A DNA stretch of 64,000 nt from positions 671,856,852 through 671,920,851 of the forward strand of contig NC_081412.1 in assembly GCF_030272615.1 (NCBI RefSeq), in the 5' to 3' direction. Shown here in pieces: positions 46,119-57,639 of the stretch. A program made the translations under genes and the position numbers. Within the stretch, counting starts at the first letter, position 1. Each line of letters starts with the position of its first letter. The notes under the pieces were generated by a model that was not told the origin of the DNA, made no database searches, and saw only the letters and a list, made by a program, of their open reading frames with translations. Origin of the DNA: Cryptomeria japonica. Its lineage: Eukaryota; Streptophyta; Pinopsida; Cupressales; Cupressaceae.

Positions 46119-48771
46119 TTTGTTCACAAGTTTTTGATGAAGTTGGGTGAAAATGATGATGAGTTGTTGATGCAATGAGAGATTTATGTTGATGGGGTAT
46201 TTTGCATATGAATCTCTAGCACTAAAGGTAGATGTTATCAAAGTTCTTTCTTGAATTGCTTGTTGTGTTTGATTGACAATGTTTTGTGTGATAAGGTTTA
46301 GAGGGATATGAGATGTGTTACAGATTCAACTACCTAGTAATGAGAGGATTCACTCAAAGACTAGTTTTAACTTGAGTAGAAATGCCTCTTTAGGATGAGT
46401 TTATCCTAGATGTCGAGACACTCTAAAAAGTGATGTATTGTGTTTAATTCAAGCAATATCTAAAGAGAACTTAGGATAAAAACCTATTGATGTTTTGAGA
46501 GTTGAAAAGGATTAATGATATGCGAAAGGGATAATGGATGAAATGTTTAACTTAAATAGAAAATTCATGTTACATAAGGAACAAACTCTTCTTCTTCCCT
46601 CTCGAGGGTTGGTGGTTCTTCCCGAGCTATGTTATATGTGATACAAATGTCTGGAAAGAAGTCAGGGTTGATCTTGCCTCCTTTGTTTTTGTGATAACTC
46701 AAAGCTCGATATTGCATAAAAGCTCTGCGGCTCAATGACTCTTGATCAATTCCTTTGATTTCCTTTGAAGATAAAGATGCATGTGACGTAAGAAGGATCT
46801 ATGAGAGACAAATATTTGTCTATTAAGATAAAATAACTTCCTCCTTTTGATTAAAGCCTTTGAGCTCAATGGTCTTCTCTTCAAGTTGACATGTTGATGA
46901 AGATTCTTCTTTCTTAGGATGTGAAGAATGGTCATATAGTTTGATACTCTGGCTCTTTGTTTTTGATCTTTTGTTGGTATTTTGAAAATGTTTATGTTGG
47001 ATGAATACTTGCTTTTGGAACTGATTTTTAATTTTTCTTTGACAAGAAAACAAAGCAAGCACACAAACACAAGAATGTTGCCTCAAAAGGCACAAGTAAG
47101 TGTGGGTCTAGATCAACCCAATCTTTAGACTTTTATGACCCTTTCCTTTAAATGTATTTTAGGTGTTTTTACAAAGCCTGAAGTCGGCTCAATTTGTACT
47201 GGTCTGACACAAAACAAAGACACTTCAAACACTCTTTATCCCTAAGATCAAATGGCTAGTTGCGATAATTTCAGCCCACATCTTGATATTTCATCAACTT
47301 TGGTACTACATACCTTATGAATCCCATCGTGGCAGGTAAGGATGTGATATACTAATTCTTGCACGAGCATACCAAATAGATGATCCCTATGATGGGGGAG
47401 TCACCACTTTTATCAGGCTACAAGTAACCTTTCAAAAAGCCATGTTTCTACTCAAGAAAATATGTATGGTGAGTATCTTGGGAGCAAAACCATTTATTCT
47501 CTTGCACTGAACTTCTCACAAATATCCTTAATCAATAGAATGGGTGGGCTACTAATTAAAGGTGTTTAGTAATTTTTTATGTTTTTAGACATAAGTTCAT
47601 TCGGCAGTGACTCACTTAAGACCCTTGTAACTTGTGGTGGGGCCCATTTTTCCTTTCGGCAGGTTACACTATAGGAATAACTATACCCAAGGCTACAGTG
47701 TTCACTCTCACCTAATTTCTATAGCAGCTCGAACGATTTACCGCGTGAGGTCATTCCCAAGAGTGATCGATCTCTTGTCAAGCCTCTCTTAAAAAGATAA
47801 AACTTGAGTGTTACTAACACTTTTCTCTTGCACCTAGGACCATGAAAGCCAAGGGAGAGGATAGTGTGTGTTAGAAGTAGGACCATTTGACAAACTCTTT
47901 TGCACAAGTGTGCCAAAAAGAAAATACACTTGTTCTTTTTAACTTGTCATTGCAATGATGTTCTATCTAATTGGAGATGTTGCTTCGACAACCATGATGT
48001 TCCTTTTAACTTCAAAGGCAATATGTTTGAGTAAACTAGGAATTTGAAATCCTGGTCAACTGAAATTGAAACATGTATGCATGAAGTAAATCATTTTGCA
48101 AAATGAGACAAGTTGATTGTTCTTTTTATTTGGACAAAAATTGAAGTGTTGATTGTGAATTTCCTTAAGTTTGACGCAAGAAATGAGATTTGTTTGTCTT
48201 TTTTTAAGCACCAAAATAAAGTTTTTTCTAACTTGCAAGAAATTAAGGTTGTTTTGTTGATTTTAAACACCAAAATGAATTTTATTTCCTAACTTGCAAG
48301 AAATAAAAGTGTGTTGTGAATTTTAGAGCGCCAAATGAAAATTTTGACTTTAAACAACAAAAAAAGTTAGGAAAATCCAAACATATGGTGGGCTTCCACA
48401 AGCCTAAGAAAAAATATTTTATTTGTTACAAGGCCTTTTTTACAACATTCTGTTACAATAGCACTACTCTGTGTGAAAACAGAAGCGCTACTTAACACAA
48501 ACGCGTGAAAGTATAGACAAAAGCGCTAAAAGAAAAGATTTTTGTAGCAATACAAAAGTGTTAATACAGAAACACAAGCACTAACTAATGAACAATAGCG
48601 CCATAATATTAAGAAAAGCACTAATTCTTGGACAATAGAGCTATTGTAAAAACAAAAGCGCTAGAATATCAAAAATAATAGCGCTAAAGCATGAACAACA
48701 ACACCAAAGTGCGACCTGTGTGTTAAGATAAATAGTCAAAAAAGTTAGTTTGTTAAAAAAAAGTTGTTGTT
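46119..48771 (-). other. Long 5' leader of element C
   Basis: It aligns with A 22637-25335. A small frame (46823-47095) ends TIELKGFNQKEEVILS. The block at about 47180-47730 is the better conserved part. Otherwise no gene is seen. Confidence 0.7.
48425..48715 (-). repeat. AGCGCTATTGT-like repeats beside the primer site of C
   Basis: About ten units such as ACAATAGCGC, ACAAAAGCGCTA and AATAGCGCTAAAG, spaced 15-40 nt, lie on the plus strand. They are in opposite orientation to the units in the antisense intron (2045-2285), so the two groups are inverted relative to each other in C's RNA. Confidence 0.72.
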
Positions 48772-48792
48772 GGATTCATGTCGGGTTCACCA
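48772..48792 (-). other. Primer binding site of C
   Basis: The minus strand reads TGGTGAACCCGACATGA..., one base different from A. Confidence 0.82.
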
Positions 48793-48794
48793 AA

Positions 48795-50197
48795 TGATGC
48801 TCTGTAAAATGGGAATTGTTAGGATAATAAAAACACAAACAACAAGCATTAGTGTTAGCAAATTAGAATTTAAACAATAACCTACTCAAACATATCAAGA
48901 GAGATACTAAGTAAGAAATGGAAAGCATGCAAAGATGCAAGAAATAAACTAAATTCCTCCAAATAATGACCAAAAAATCATAGTGGCTCCTCCCTTGTTC
49001 CTCTCCTCTCCAAGTTCCTAAATGAGTGTAGCTCTCAGTAACTTTTTGCACTATTTTTGGATGTCTTGTGGAGATTCAAGATTATGAAATAAAAAGCTCA
49101 TGAAATGAAAATATGAACAAACTAGAAATGAGATTATTATCTAATCTACTGTTGATTTTAGTCCAAAAGAGTAAATTTAAATGCAAATGCTAAATGCTCT
49201 CTAAAATTCACTATAGATTAAATGCATAAAAGTTTTCAGGATCTGGATTATGAAGAAATGGGCTCTATTTATGAAAAAAATGGAGCAATAGATGGTTGAG
49301 ATTGAGTAATCTCAACAAGGGTCAAGATTGAATGATATTGAATCCATGTGAGGGCTTTCAACCCAATCCCAGGATGACAAGTGTCAACATGAGATGGGTT
49401 GAGAGAAGAGGGAAGAAGCATTAAATGCTTGACATGACCTGAGGGTTAACTTGGGAGTTAAGGTCAATGTTGGGTTGAGTGAATAAATTTACTCTCCAAA
49501 GGATAATACTTTTATCCAATGGATAAAATCTTGTGCAAAGGTTAAAGGAATAACCATGGTCAAAGCAATAAATGCTTGAGAAGACACATGGGTTACATGA
49601 GAGTTGAGCTAGGGGTCAAAGTCCCTAAGCATTGGTGCAAGTGGATTTAACCATAAATAGTCATGTAAGAGCCATTAGTGGTTTGGAAGAGTTTAGAGGT
49701 TAAATTGTTGAACACACAAAGCATTAATTGCTTTTCAAAGACTTTGGAGTCTTTGAGAAGTGACTTCAAATTGCTTAGGAATGTGACAATATTTAGGGGA
49801 TGGGTTAGGTTAATTAGGAAGGGTTTAGAAGAATCTAGAAGGGGGTTAGGATTGCAAGTGGATTTGGTGTGTGAGAGAAAATAGTATTTTAAATTAAAAT
49901 AACTTTATTTATTTCAATTTGTGGTTGCAACTTGCATTTGTAGGAAAATGCAAGTGGGGGGGTGAATGATTTAAATAAATGTTTTATTTAATTTATTTAA
50001 AAGAGGAAAAGGGGGATTTAAATTGAATAAATATGATTTATTCATTTAATTGATTTGTGATTTTGGTTTAATTAATTAATTAAAATAAATTGAATAATTT
50101 ATTTAATTAATAGAAGAATGTTTGAAGATGAGGGATTTTTAATCAAATAAATAGCAAATATTCATTTAATTAAAATGGACAGATTTATGTGACTACA
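48795..50197 (-). repeat. 5' LTR of C (1403 bp)
   Basis: The minus strand starts TGTAGTCACATAAATC at 50197 and ends CAGAGCATCA at 48795. It matches 31-1440. Confidence 0.94.
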
Positions 50198-50202
50198 ACA
50201 TG
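50198..50202. repeat. Right TSD of C (ACATG)
   Basis: It matches 26-30. Confidence 0.93.
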
Positions 50203-50869
50203 TACATATACGTATATGTATATATCTACATCTACATATACCATCTACATACATATATGTATATATGTATGTATATATGTATATACATATACACATATGT
50301 ATATATGTACATATATATATACATATATATACGTATATATCTATACATACATATATATGTATGTATATATACATATATACATATATATGTATATATGTAA
50401 TACATATATACATATATATACATATATATGTATATATACATACATATATATGTATGTATAGATATATACGTATATATATGTATATATATATGTACATATA
50501 TACATATGTGTATATGTATATACATATACACATATGTATATATGTACATATATATATACATATATATACGTATATATCTATACATATACATATACACATA
50601 TGTATATATGTACGTATATATATACATACATATATATGTATGTATATATACATATATACATATATATGTATATATATATATATATACATATATATGTATA
50701 TATATATATACATATATACATATATATATGTATGCATATATATTTATGTATATATATCTATATATCTATATATATATATATACATAAATATATATGCATA
50801 CATATATATATACATATATGTACATATGTACATATATACATATCTATATATACATATATGTACATATGT

Positions 50870-50920
<51 letters not shown>

Positions 50921-50985
50921 CATATACATATACATATGCATATGTGTGTGTACATACATACATACATACATATATCATAATTCCA
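50203..50985. repeat. TATACATA/TATATGTA microsatellite with an embedded CA run
   Basis: About 780 bp of alternating purine-pyrimidine sequence, with (CA)n at about 50871-50907. It is nearly self-complementary, so both strands give long Tyr/Ile-rich frames that are not genes. C inserted at its edge. Confidence 0.95.
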
Positions 50986-51239
50986 AAAAATTTAGAAACT
51001 TATATGAGTTGATTGATTAAAGATGCCTATGTGTAATCCCCCAAAGATAAGGATATATGTGAAGGATCTTCATAATTTGAGTGAATGTGCATGAAAAATC
51101 CCCTAAATAGCTCAATTTAGAAATTCTTAGAAATTTACAATGTTTGACACTTTACAAATTTGTGCATTTAGAAAGTAGAAGTTAATTTTCTAGAAATTTA
51201 CAATGTCTAATATGGACTAGAAAGAGAAAAGTAAATCAA
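50986..51239. other. Unassigned AT-rich spacer
   Basis: No frame, repeat or family motif seen. Confidence 0.5.
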
Positions 51240-52139
51240 ATTATGAAATAAAAATAACCTATACATGAATGTGTATTGCTCAAAAAATATTTTCTTTCTT
51301 AAAAGTTTCAAAAGCATTTGATTTCTGTTTTAGGAAATATACCCATGTTTTCTTGGTTGCATCATCTATAAAAATAATATAATAAAAAGAGCCACCAAGA
51401 GATGATACTTGGGCTAGTTCCCATATGTCTTAATGCACAAGCTCTAATTTCTCACTCTTCTTCTCTTTCCCAACTTTGAGAAATCTAACTCTTTTTTGTT
51501 GACCATAAACACAATTTTCACAAAATTCTAAATCAACCTACTTCAATCCTAGCAACAAATTTTAAGTGTGAAGGATTTTCATCCATTTCTCACTCATGTG
51601 CCCAAGTCTATGGTGGCATAGTTTGAATCTGTCCTTGCAACATCTATTGTAGTTTTCCCTACAACTACTTTTTCTATACTAGCTAAGGTAGAGTAAGTAT
51701 TATCAGTACACAAATACAATGTGCCTACCTTTTCACCTTTATCTATTACTAATGCACTGCTAGTGACCTTCCAAACATTGTCTATAAAGGTAGCTATGCA
51801 GCCTTCACTACCCAGTTGTCATGTGGATATTAAATTTCTTCTTAAATTAGGAACATGCCTTACCTCCCATAAAAACCAGACATTCCCATTCTACAAATTT
51901 ATCTTTATCTTTCTTTTTCCAACAATCTAGCAGGGCTCATCATCACCCAAACATACCTGTCCAAAATCACCTTGAATATAATCTAAACAATATTTTTTAT
52001 GGGGTATTGCATGAAATGAAGCCCCTAAATCTATTACCCAAGAATCATTGACATTATCTAAACCCAAAATCAAGGCATCTTGTAAAGTATTACTTGCAAC
52101 ATTAGCTTCCTTACTATTATCTTCATTTTCGTTTCGTTT
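51240..52139 (-). pseudogene. pol: Ty1/copia remnant E: protease and integrase start
   Basis: The minus strand shows a copia protease (SWVIDLGASFHA near 52010-52050, in which the usual DSGA is DLGA), then EVRHVPNLRRNLIS (near 51825-51870) and the start of integrase (SSLGGSFYYIIFIDDATKKTWVYFLKQ region, 51310-51410, in parts). Many stops and shifts. It breaks off near 51240; RT, RNase H and the 3' LTR are absent. Confidence 0.85.
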
Positions 52140-52912
52140 GTTGTTCCGAGACTAGCAATATTTCTTTAAATGTCCTGGCTTTTTGTAATACAAACAATCC
52201 TTTCTTCCTCTAGATTGAGAGTGTCCTTTCTTTGACTTCTCTCCTAACTTCTCACGCCTAGGGAATTTTCCTCTTTCCTTTGGTCTTCCCCTATTCTCTA
52301 CATTTAAAATAGCACCTGATGGTGTTTAAGTCTCACCCATGATTTTTCATCACATTTCCTTGCTTAGGATAACACCAACAACATCATCAACTTTCAAAGT
52401 ATTTGAACTAGAATTAAAAAAAAACTTATATCCATAATGAAGATATTCCAACTTTCTTGCAAAGAACATAAAATTAAGAGACCCCTAACCTCTTCATTAA
52501 AGTTAACTTTTATATAAGAAAATAGGTTGGTAATTGTATTAAATTTATTTAAATGATCCACTATAAATCCTCCCTAACTCATTTTCATATTAAATAAATG
52601 CTTCATAAGAAATACCCTATTCGAAGCTGAAGGTTTCTCATACATTTTAGCTAGTGCTAACATCAGATCTATAGTTGTGGTTGATTTTGATATATTGAAT
52701 GTTACAGATGGTGCAAGAGACAACCAAATGGTTCCTAGTGCCTTTCTATCCAGAATATCCCAATCTTCATCTGACATCGCGGTTGTTTTCTTTGAATTTC
52801 CTTCTAGTGGCCCCCACATGTCCTTTTGATACAGGTAATCATCTATCTGTATTTTCCATAACTAATAATTATATCTATTTAACTTCTCTACATTGAATTT
52901 TCTTTCTTCCAT
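52140..52912 (-). pseudogene. gag: Ty1/copia remnant E: gag
   Basis: ATG at 52912 (MEERKFNVEKLNRYNY). UBN2-type copia gag: DEDWDILDRKALGTIWLSL, EKPSASNRVFLMKHLFNMKM, then a zinc knuckle CLYYKKPGHLKKYC (second Cys lost) near 52155-52200. Stops are present, for example where Trp or Glu is expected. Confidence 0.9.
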
Positions 52913-52960
52913 TGCTCTCACTCAAATCTAAAAGTCCCTACAAATTTATAAAAATGCACA

Positions 52961-52972
52961 GCTCTGATACCA
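52961..52972 (-). other. Primer binding site of copia remnant E
   Basis: TGGTATCAGAGC on the minus strand, two bases from the LTR end. Confidence 0.88.
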
Positions 52973-52974
52973 AT

Positions 52975-53423
52975 TGTTAGGGTTAAAGAAGATCCAAAGA
53001 AAATACAAATTAACAATTATATGTAGATACAAACACAAAATATGAAGAAAAAATGCATAGCACAGATAGCATGGAGATTTAACATGGTTCACCCAAGATG
53101 GGCTACATCCACCAAACATAGTCATCCAATCTTTTCTTATTATCCACTAAATCAATACAACATCATTACAATGCCTTATACAAAGTTGACTAATAAATAA
53201 TAACCCTAACCCTAAAGTAATATTCTTCTTATAAATGTATTCTCGTACTTGTATTCTCATATTCTTGTACTCTCGTATTCTCATATTCTCGTACATATGA
53301 GAAATCTCTTGGTGAGCTCCACTTGGTAGGAGCCTTCAGCTCCCAAATAATCTGGTCCTTTAGGCCAACTCATCTACCCAATGAGTGTGCAATACTAGCA
53401 TGATCAGTCCACACATACCAACA
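52975..53423 (-). repeat. 5' LTR of copia remnant E (about 449 bp)
   Basis: On the minus strand it runs from TGTTGGTATGTGTGG (53423) to AACCCTAACA (52975). The start is inferred from the TGTTGG/CTAACA ends; no second LTR is in the window to confirm it. Confidence 0.7.
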
Positions 53424-53615
53424 CAATGAACTAATGATGTTGCTTTAATATGCCATAGCAATGTACTAATTGTAGGATATAGAAAAATCAAAGTACCTCG
53501 AGTACCTTTGGGTTCAGAGTATCTGATGTAACTTTTGGAGACTCTGAATACCTACTACAATCCATTGGATTTAAACAAAGGTTCTCACACACCCTTATAT
53601 TTATTTGTTCTACAT

Positions 53616-54894
53616 TCAAAATTGAGAGGTGAGATGACCTAGATGAGATGTATGTTGATTTACAATCTCAAGATCATCTATTACAACCTTTTGTACGTAT
53701 AGACTGAATTTCAAATCAATGGTAATCATTTGAGGGGTTGGCTTGGAGATATCCACCAGGATACATACTCTGACTGGTTTGTCTATATATTCAAACAAAA
53801 CTAAATCATGCTACATAAAAAAACCCATTTGGTTGGCAAAGGATTCTATTAAATCTAGATCTCTATATTCAAGAGGCGGTGAAGAAAAAGAAATCCAAAC
53901 AAGTATGAACTTAATAACCTCATCTTTGGGATTGAAGTTAGGCATCCAAGATAGGGTTGATAGTCCTATTCCTTCACAAGACCAATGTTTATCTTTCTGC
54001 ACCCTATCTTGGTCATTTTGAGAAGCAAAGTAAACAACTAAGAAACCCTCACTATGATCAATGTAGAAAATATCTTGCAAACCTATCCATGTCCAAAATT
54101 CCCACTTACACAAAGCATTGATAGGGAGAGGATTAACAGAAAGGTTGTCTATTAGGGTCATGTCCTTCATGATTTTGATATGAGGAGACAAAATCTCTTC
54201 TGGAACTACAATCTTAAACAAACCCACATTATCACCTCTACCAACATTGACAAGCTTGGGAGGAGGCTTAGTCGAAAAAATGTCCATTTACTTCTTCCTA
54301 ACCCATATTTTAAGTATTTCCTTCTCTTTCTATAAATTTTTTTTATAGTATGCTGGGATCTCTCTATTTGGTTTGAAGGGAGATCCCACCTGTATATTAT
54401 TAGTGAATGAGGGAAAGCCCTGTAGAATTTGATTTACACACTCTTGACAACCAGATATTTGTTCTTTTCCTCTTAGCGGGATATTATTTGGGAAGGTAAG
54501 GAATTATCGAGCAGAGGGATCCTCATAATTCTCTAAACTAATCTTATTTCCATCCCAAAAAGGTCTATCATCCGGACATATATCAAAGATTTCTTATTTT
54601 CTTTTATTTAGGGGATCAGATCTATGGAAGGGTAACCAATTAGGTTTAGAAAATTTGCACTTGGGTTGGTACCCTTGTGGATAGAAAGGGTTAGGGAGAG
54701 AACCTTATGAAGCCTATGTCGATTCCCCCAAGTAGTAGTCTAACAAGTACATTGCAGTCCCGTGTTGAAATTGATGTTGTAACCCTGTCCATGGTATAGG
54801 CCTTGCCTTCTGCTATGTCCCTACCATCTTCTTTGATCATCTTTGCGAAGCTCCCAGAGCGCCCATTCTCTTCCGTCGTTCGAATCTCGATCAT
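53616..54894 (-). pseudogene. LINE-like ORF1 relic (DUF4283-like)
   Basis: The minus strand holds 54894-54691 (MIEIRTTEENGRSGSF), a middle part in broken frame, then 54287-53811 and 53798-53616. DKHWSCEGIGLSTLSWMPNF, FILVWISFSSPPLEYRDLDL and KPVRVCILVDISKP follow the pattern of plant LINE ORF1/DUF4283 RNA-binding proteins (W.PNF.P, VW..., PL.Y, ARICVEVDLSK). A degenerate knuckle (NQHTSHLGHLTSQF) closes it. No endonuclease or reverse transcriptase follows. The call is by pattern, so moderately sure. Confidence 0.65.
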
Positions 54895-54897
54895 TAT

Positions 54898-55334
54898 TAT
54901 TAATTAATTTATATAGTTTAATAATGTTAAATTAATTATTGAATTAATATAGTTTAAAATAAAAAATTAAACAAATAGTTGATATAAATATTTAAATATT
55001 ATTATGTAATTAATATTATTTTATCCTTTTACTGAAAAAAAAATATTATTTTATCCTTTGCTATTTACAATAATGATTTAATATTATTATTTGATTTATT
55101 GAGCTTATTTAATTAAATTATTTTGATTATTTAATTTATGGGCTTTATTTAATTAATTGTGCCCATTGGTTTAATTTATATTGGATAATCATGTTATTTT
55201 AATTCCTATTCGTACTCTTGGTTATTAATTTTATTATTTTTCCTACTTACCCTATTTTACTATTGGTCGATCGCTTGGTAAGTTAGATAAATATTATTTT
55301 ATATTATTTATGAACAAATTTTTGGGTTGGTAGG
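54898..55334. other. AT-rich spacer between the LINE relic and element D
   Basis: Dominated by AATTAATTTAT and ATTATTTTATCCTTT words. No gene seen. Confidence 0.5.
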
Positions 55335-56139
55335 TGTATATTGTGAAAATGGATAACAACAATTTTGAAAGACTAAATGAATTCAACCACAAAACCCTAG
55401 CCTAACAACAACAAAGATCCACCATAACATATGAAGATTACCTAAGACAATGCAAATCAAATGAAATCACAAAGATTATACCATCACATGTCCAATAGGG
55501 TTTGGATCTCCATTCTTCCTATCTCCATTGATCTTGCTTGATATATTTGCTCTCAGATTTTATGTGCACAAGAGCTCAACAAAGAATGGAATGTGGTTGC
55601 AAGTAAGATCGCATATGAAAGCGCCAAGCGTAATGTAGTCAATTGATCAATTAGTCAGATTGCATAGATTGATTAGAATGATTGATTAGGGTTGATAATG
55701 AAGGAAGTATCCTCTTATATAGAAGACACTATATGAAATGGAGGGATAAGATTGAGAGGTGTAAAAGAGGTCAGCCATGATTAGAGGGTAGGTAGAGGAA
55801 ATAAGAAAATAATAAGAGGGTAGGTAGTGTAGGAATTAAGAGATGAATGACATGTGTCATAGGTAGAAAAGGTTAATGAATTAATTAAATAAATAAAGAT
55901 TTATTTAATTAATAGAGGAAGTGGGAACGATTAAATAAATAAAAGTATTTATTTAATTTAGGAAAAGGATAATTTAAATAAATAAATGTATTTATTTAAA
56001 TGAGAAATAAGGCTAGAAGAGGATAAATGAATTAATTAAATAAATAAAGATTTATTTAATTAATAGAAGAATTAGGCTTAAGATAATTAAATAAATAAAA
56101 TATTTATTTAATTAGACATGACAATTTTGGGTGTCTACA
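55335..56139 (-). repeat. 3' LTR of D (about 805 bp)
   Basis: The right end is firm: TGTAGACACCC at 56139, following the polypurine tract. The left end (TGTATATTGTG at 55335 on the plus strand) is a guess from TG...CA ends. CTATATAAGAGG near 55706-55716 (minus) is a likely TATA box. Confidence 0.6.
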
Positions 56140-56153
56140 TTTTGCCCCTCTTT
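56140..56153 (-). other. Polypurine tract of D
   Basis: The minus strand reads AAAGAGGGGCAAAA before TGTAGACACC. Confidence 0.88.
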
Positions 56154-56390
56154 GAGACAATACGACTTGTCGCGTTGTTTCAAAGAAGATAATATGAACT
56201 GATACAAAGTTGCCCCAAGATGGGAATGATATGCCCCCTCAAGAGATTGGATGAAAATGTCTGAAAAGATCACAAACAATCTCTGGATAAGAAAGAAAGG
56301 CTAGAAAGGAATGACAAGATAGGATAGAGTGACAGAGTCACGGGATAAAGAAGACTGACTTGGGAGAGGAGGGCTAGGGCTAGGGTAGTC

Positions 56391-56400
56391 TATAAAATAG
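56391..56400 (+). promoter_or_regulatory. Candidate TATA box of the antisense PMD gene in D
   Basis: TATAAAATAG on the plus strand, 95 bp before the exon 1 ATG. It matches the placement in C (1753-1760). Confidence 0.5.
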
Positions 56401-56554
56401 ACCACGAGGGGAAAACAACCTCATTGTCATCCACACATCCAAGATATCATAGTGCAGAGAAAGAATAGAGTAGCAACAGTTAAAAATGATGGCATTGATG
56501 CACAGATTTGATCACGTTCATCAATTTTAGAGGCCAGCAGACGCAGGAGAGCCG

Positions 56555-57150
56555 GTAAGTACCTCAAAAACTCCTTGTACTTTGTTGCAGGAAATGTTGT
56601 CATTAATGCATGCCAAGTAGTATAATATGTCTTCTAGGTCAAATCGGCAGTTCTGTGATGAATATACGTTGTTGATTGGATAAGCTGCTAAGAGGATACA
56701 CTCAAGTAGGTCCTCTAAGAAAGACTAGAATAGCAGATAGGGCTAGGTTTGACAATTCTATGATAGAACATACGTTGCCAATTAGGAAACTACTTAAGAG
56801 GATACACTCAAGTAGAGGCCCTAGGATAGGATAGATCAAGGCACTTTGTGATGAATAGTGAGAACCAAGACATAGTACTTTGTGATGAATAGGGAGTACT
56901 AAAATATGAGCAGCACTTTGTGATGAACAAGGAGTGCAAATGTGAGCAGCACTTTGTGATGAACAGGGAGTGCAAATGTGAGTAGCACTTTGTGATGAAC
57001 AGGGAGTACCACTAGGATAGAAGCAACACTTTGTGATGAATAGTGAGTGTCACTAGGATAGAGTATCATAAGCACTAGGATAAAAATAAGCATTTTGTGA
57101 TGAACAGGGAATACCACTTTGACTAACACAGTTGATTTGCTTGACTGCAG
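56555..57150 (+). other. Intron of the antisense PMD gene in D
   Basis: Strong donor GTAAGT and acceptor TTGACTGCAG. The first half has a duplicated unit of about 115 bp (about 56645-56825) and the second half the 36-bp repeat. Confidence 0.7.
56839..57110 (+). repeat. 36-bp tandem repeat in the D intron
   Basis: Seven copies of a unit containing CACTTTGTGATGAACAGGGA start near 56841, 56876, 56912, 56948, 56984, 57026 and 57090; the first five spacings are 35-42 bp. The unit shares AGCACTTT with the unlike repeat in C's intron. Confidence 0.85.
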
Positions 57151-57639
57151 GAGTATTTACCTATGCTGGAGTCACAAGAGAGATTCCTGTCGACTCAGAG
57201 GTTGTGACCAGAATTGACATTCGAGGATAGAGTTGCCATTGAGGGTATGGGTTTGCGATATATTATGTATGTTCCTGAGTTTCAGGAAAACATGGGTTTG
57301 CTAACTGCACTAGCTGAGAGATGGCACTCAGAGACATGCACTGTCCATTTGCCGATGGGTGAGATGACAGTCACATTGGAGGAGGTTTATAGGATACTGT
57401 GGGTATCGATCGATGGGGAGTTGATTCCCTATGATCGAGATGGAGACATGGAGGCATTGAGATGAGTGTTTCAGGATCTTGGACTAGAGATGAGGGTTGG
57501 ACATGTGGCATGGGATACCATGACATGGACAGGATTAGCATTACTGGCAGTGCTGGGAGGAGTGATCAGTGGGTTCCTCTATATCAGTTTCATACCATTT
57601 TGTATGATGATGTAGACACTTGTGGGTGATTGTAGCCAT

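Larger units (their letters stand above)
31..50197 (-). mobile_element. Element C: Ty3/gypsy (Tat-like) LTR retrotransposon, split by three younger insertions
   Basis: This outermost element reads on the minus strand. It has two LTRs (48795-50197 is the 5' LTR, 31-1440 the 3' LTR), a primer binding site beside the 5' LTR, a polypurine tract beside the 3' LTR, and a gag-pol frame collinear with element A. Its TSD is ACATG. B1 (6320-14016) and B2 (17671-41747, itself holding A) interrupt it; without them C is about 18.4 kb. The coding frame has many stops and the LTRs differ visibly, so it is the oldest layer. Between pol and the 3' LTR it carries an extra gene in the opposite direction, encoding a plant mobile domain protein (1857 to about 4500, plus strand). 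Confidence 0.95.
56486..57612 (+). pseudogene. Antisense PMD gene carried by element D, truncated
   Basis: Exon 1 is 56486-56554 (MMALMHRFDHVHQF, TAG, RPADAGEP). The intron is 56555-57150 (CCG|GTAAGTA to CTGCAG|GAG), phase 0. Exon 2 starts 57151 and holds the PMD N-terminal part: LAERWHSETCTVHLPMGEMT, then TVTLEEVYRILWVSIDGEL. Stops at about 57205 and 57463. After about 57612 the domain ends abruptly and the ATG-rich tail begins, so the C-terminal two thirds are deleted compared with C. Exon positions, splice phase and antisense placement next to the 3' LTR are the same as in C. Confidence 0.78.

Noticed and set aside
50162-51020. Several 60-250-codon frames rich in Tyr and Ile on both strands
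   Set aside because: Produced by the TATACATA microsatellite, which lacks stop codons in several frames; no protein family.
56839-57110. Regular spaced repeats as a CRISPR array
   Set aside because: Units are directly adjacent 36-bp tandem copies without unique spacers, inside a plant retroelement intron.
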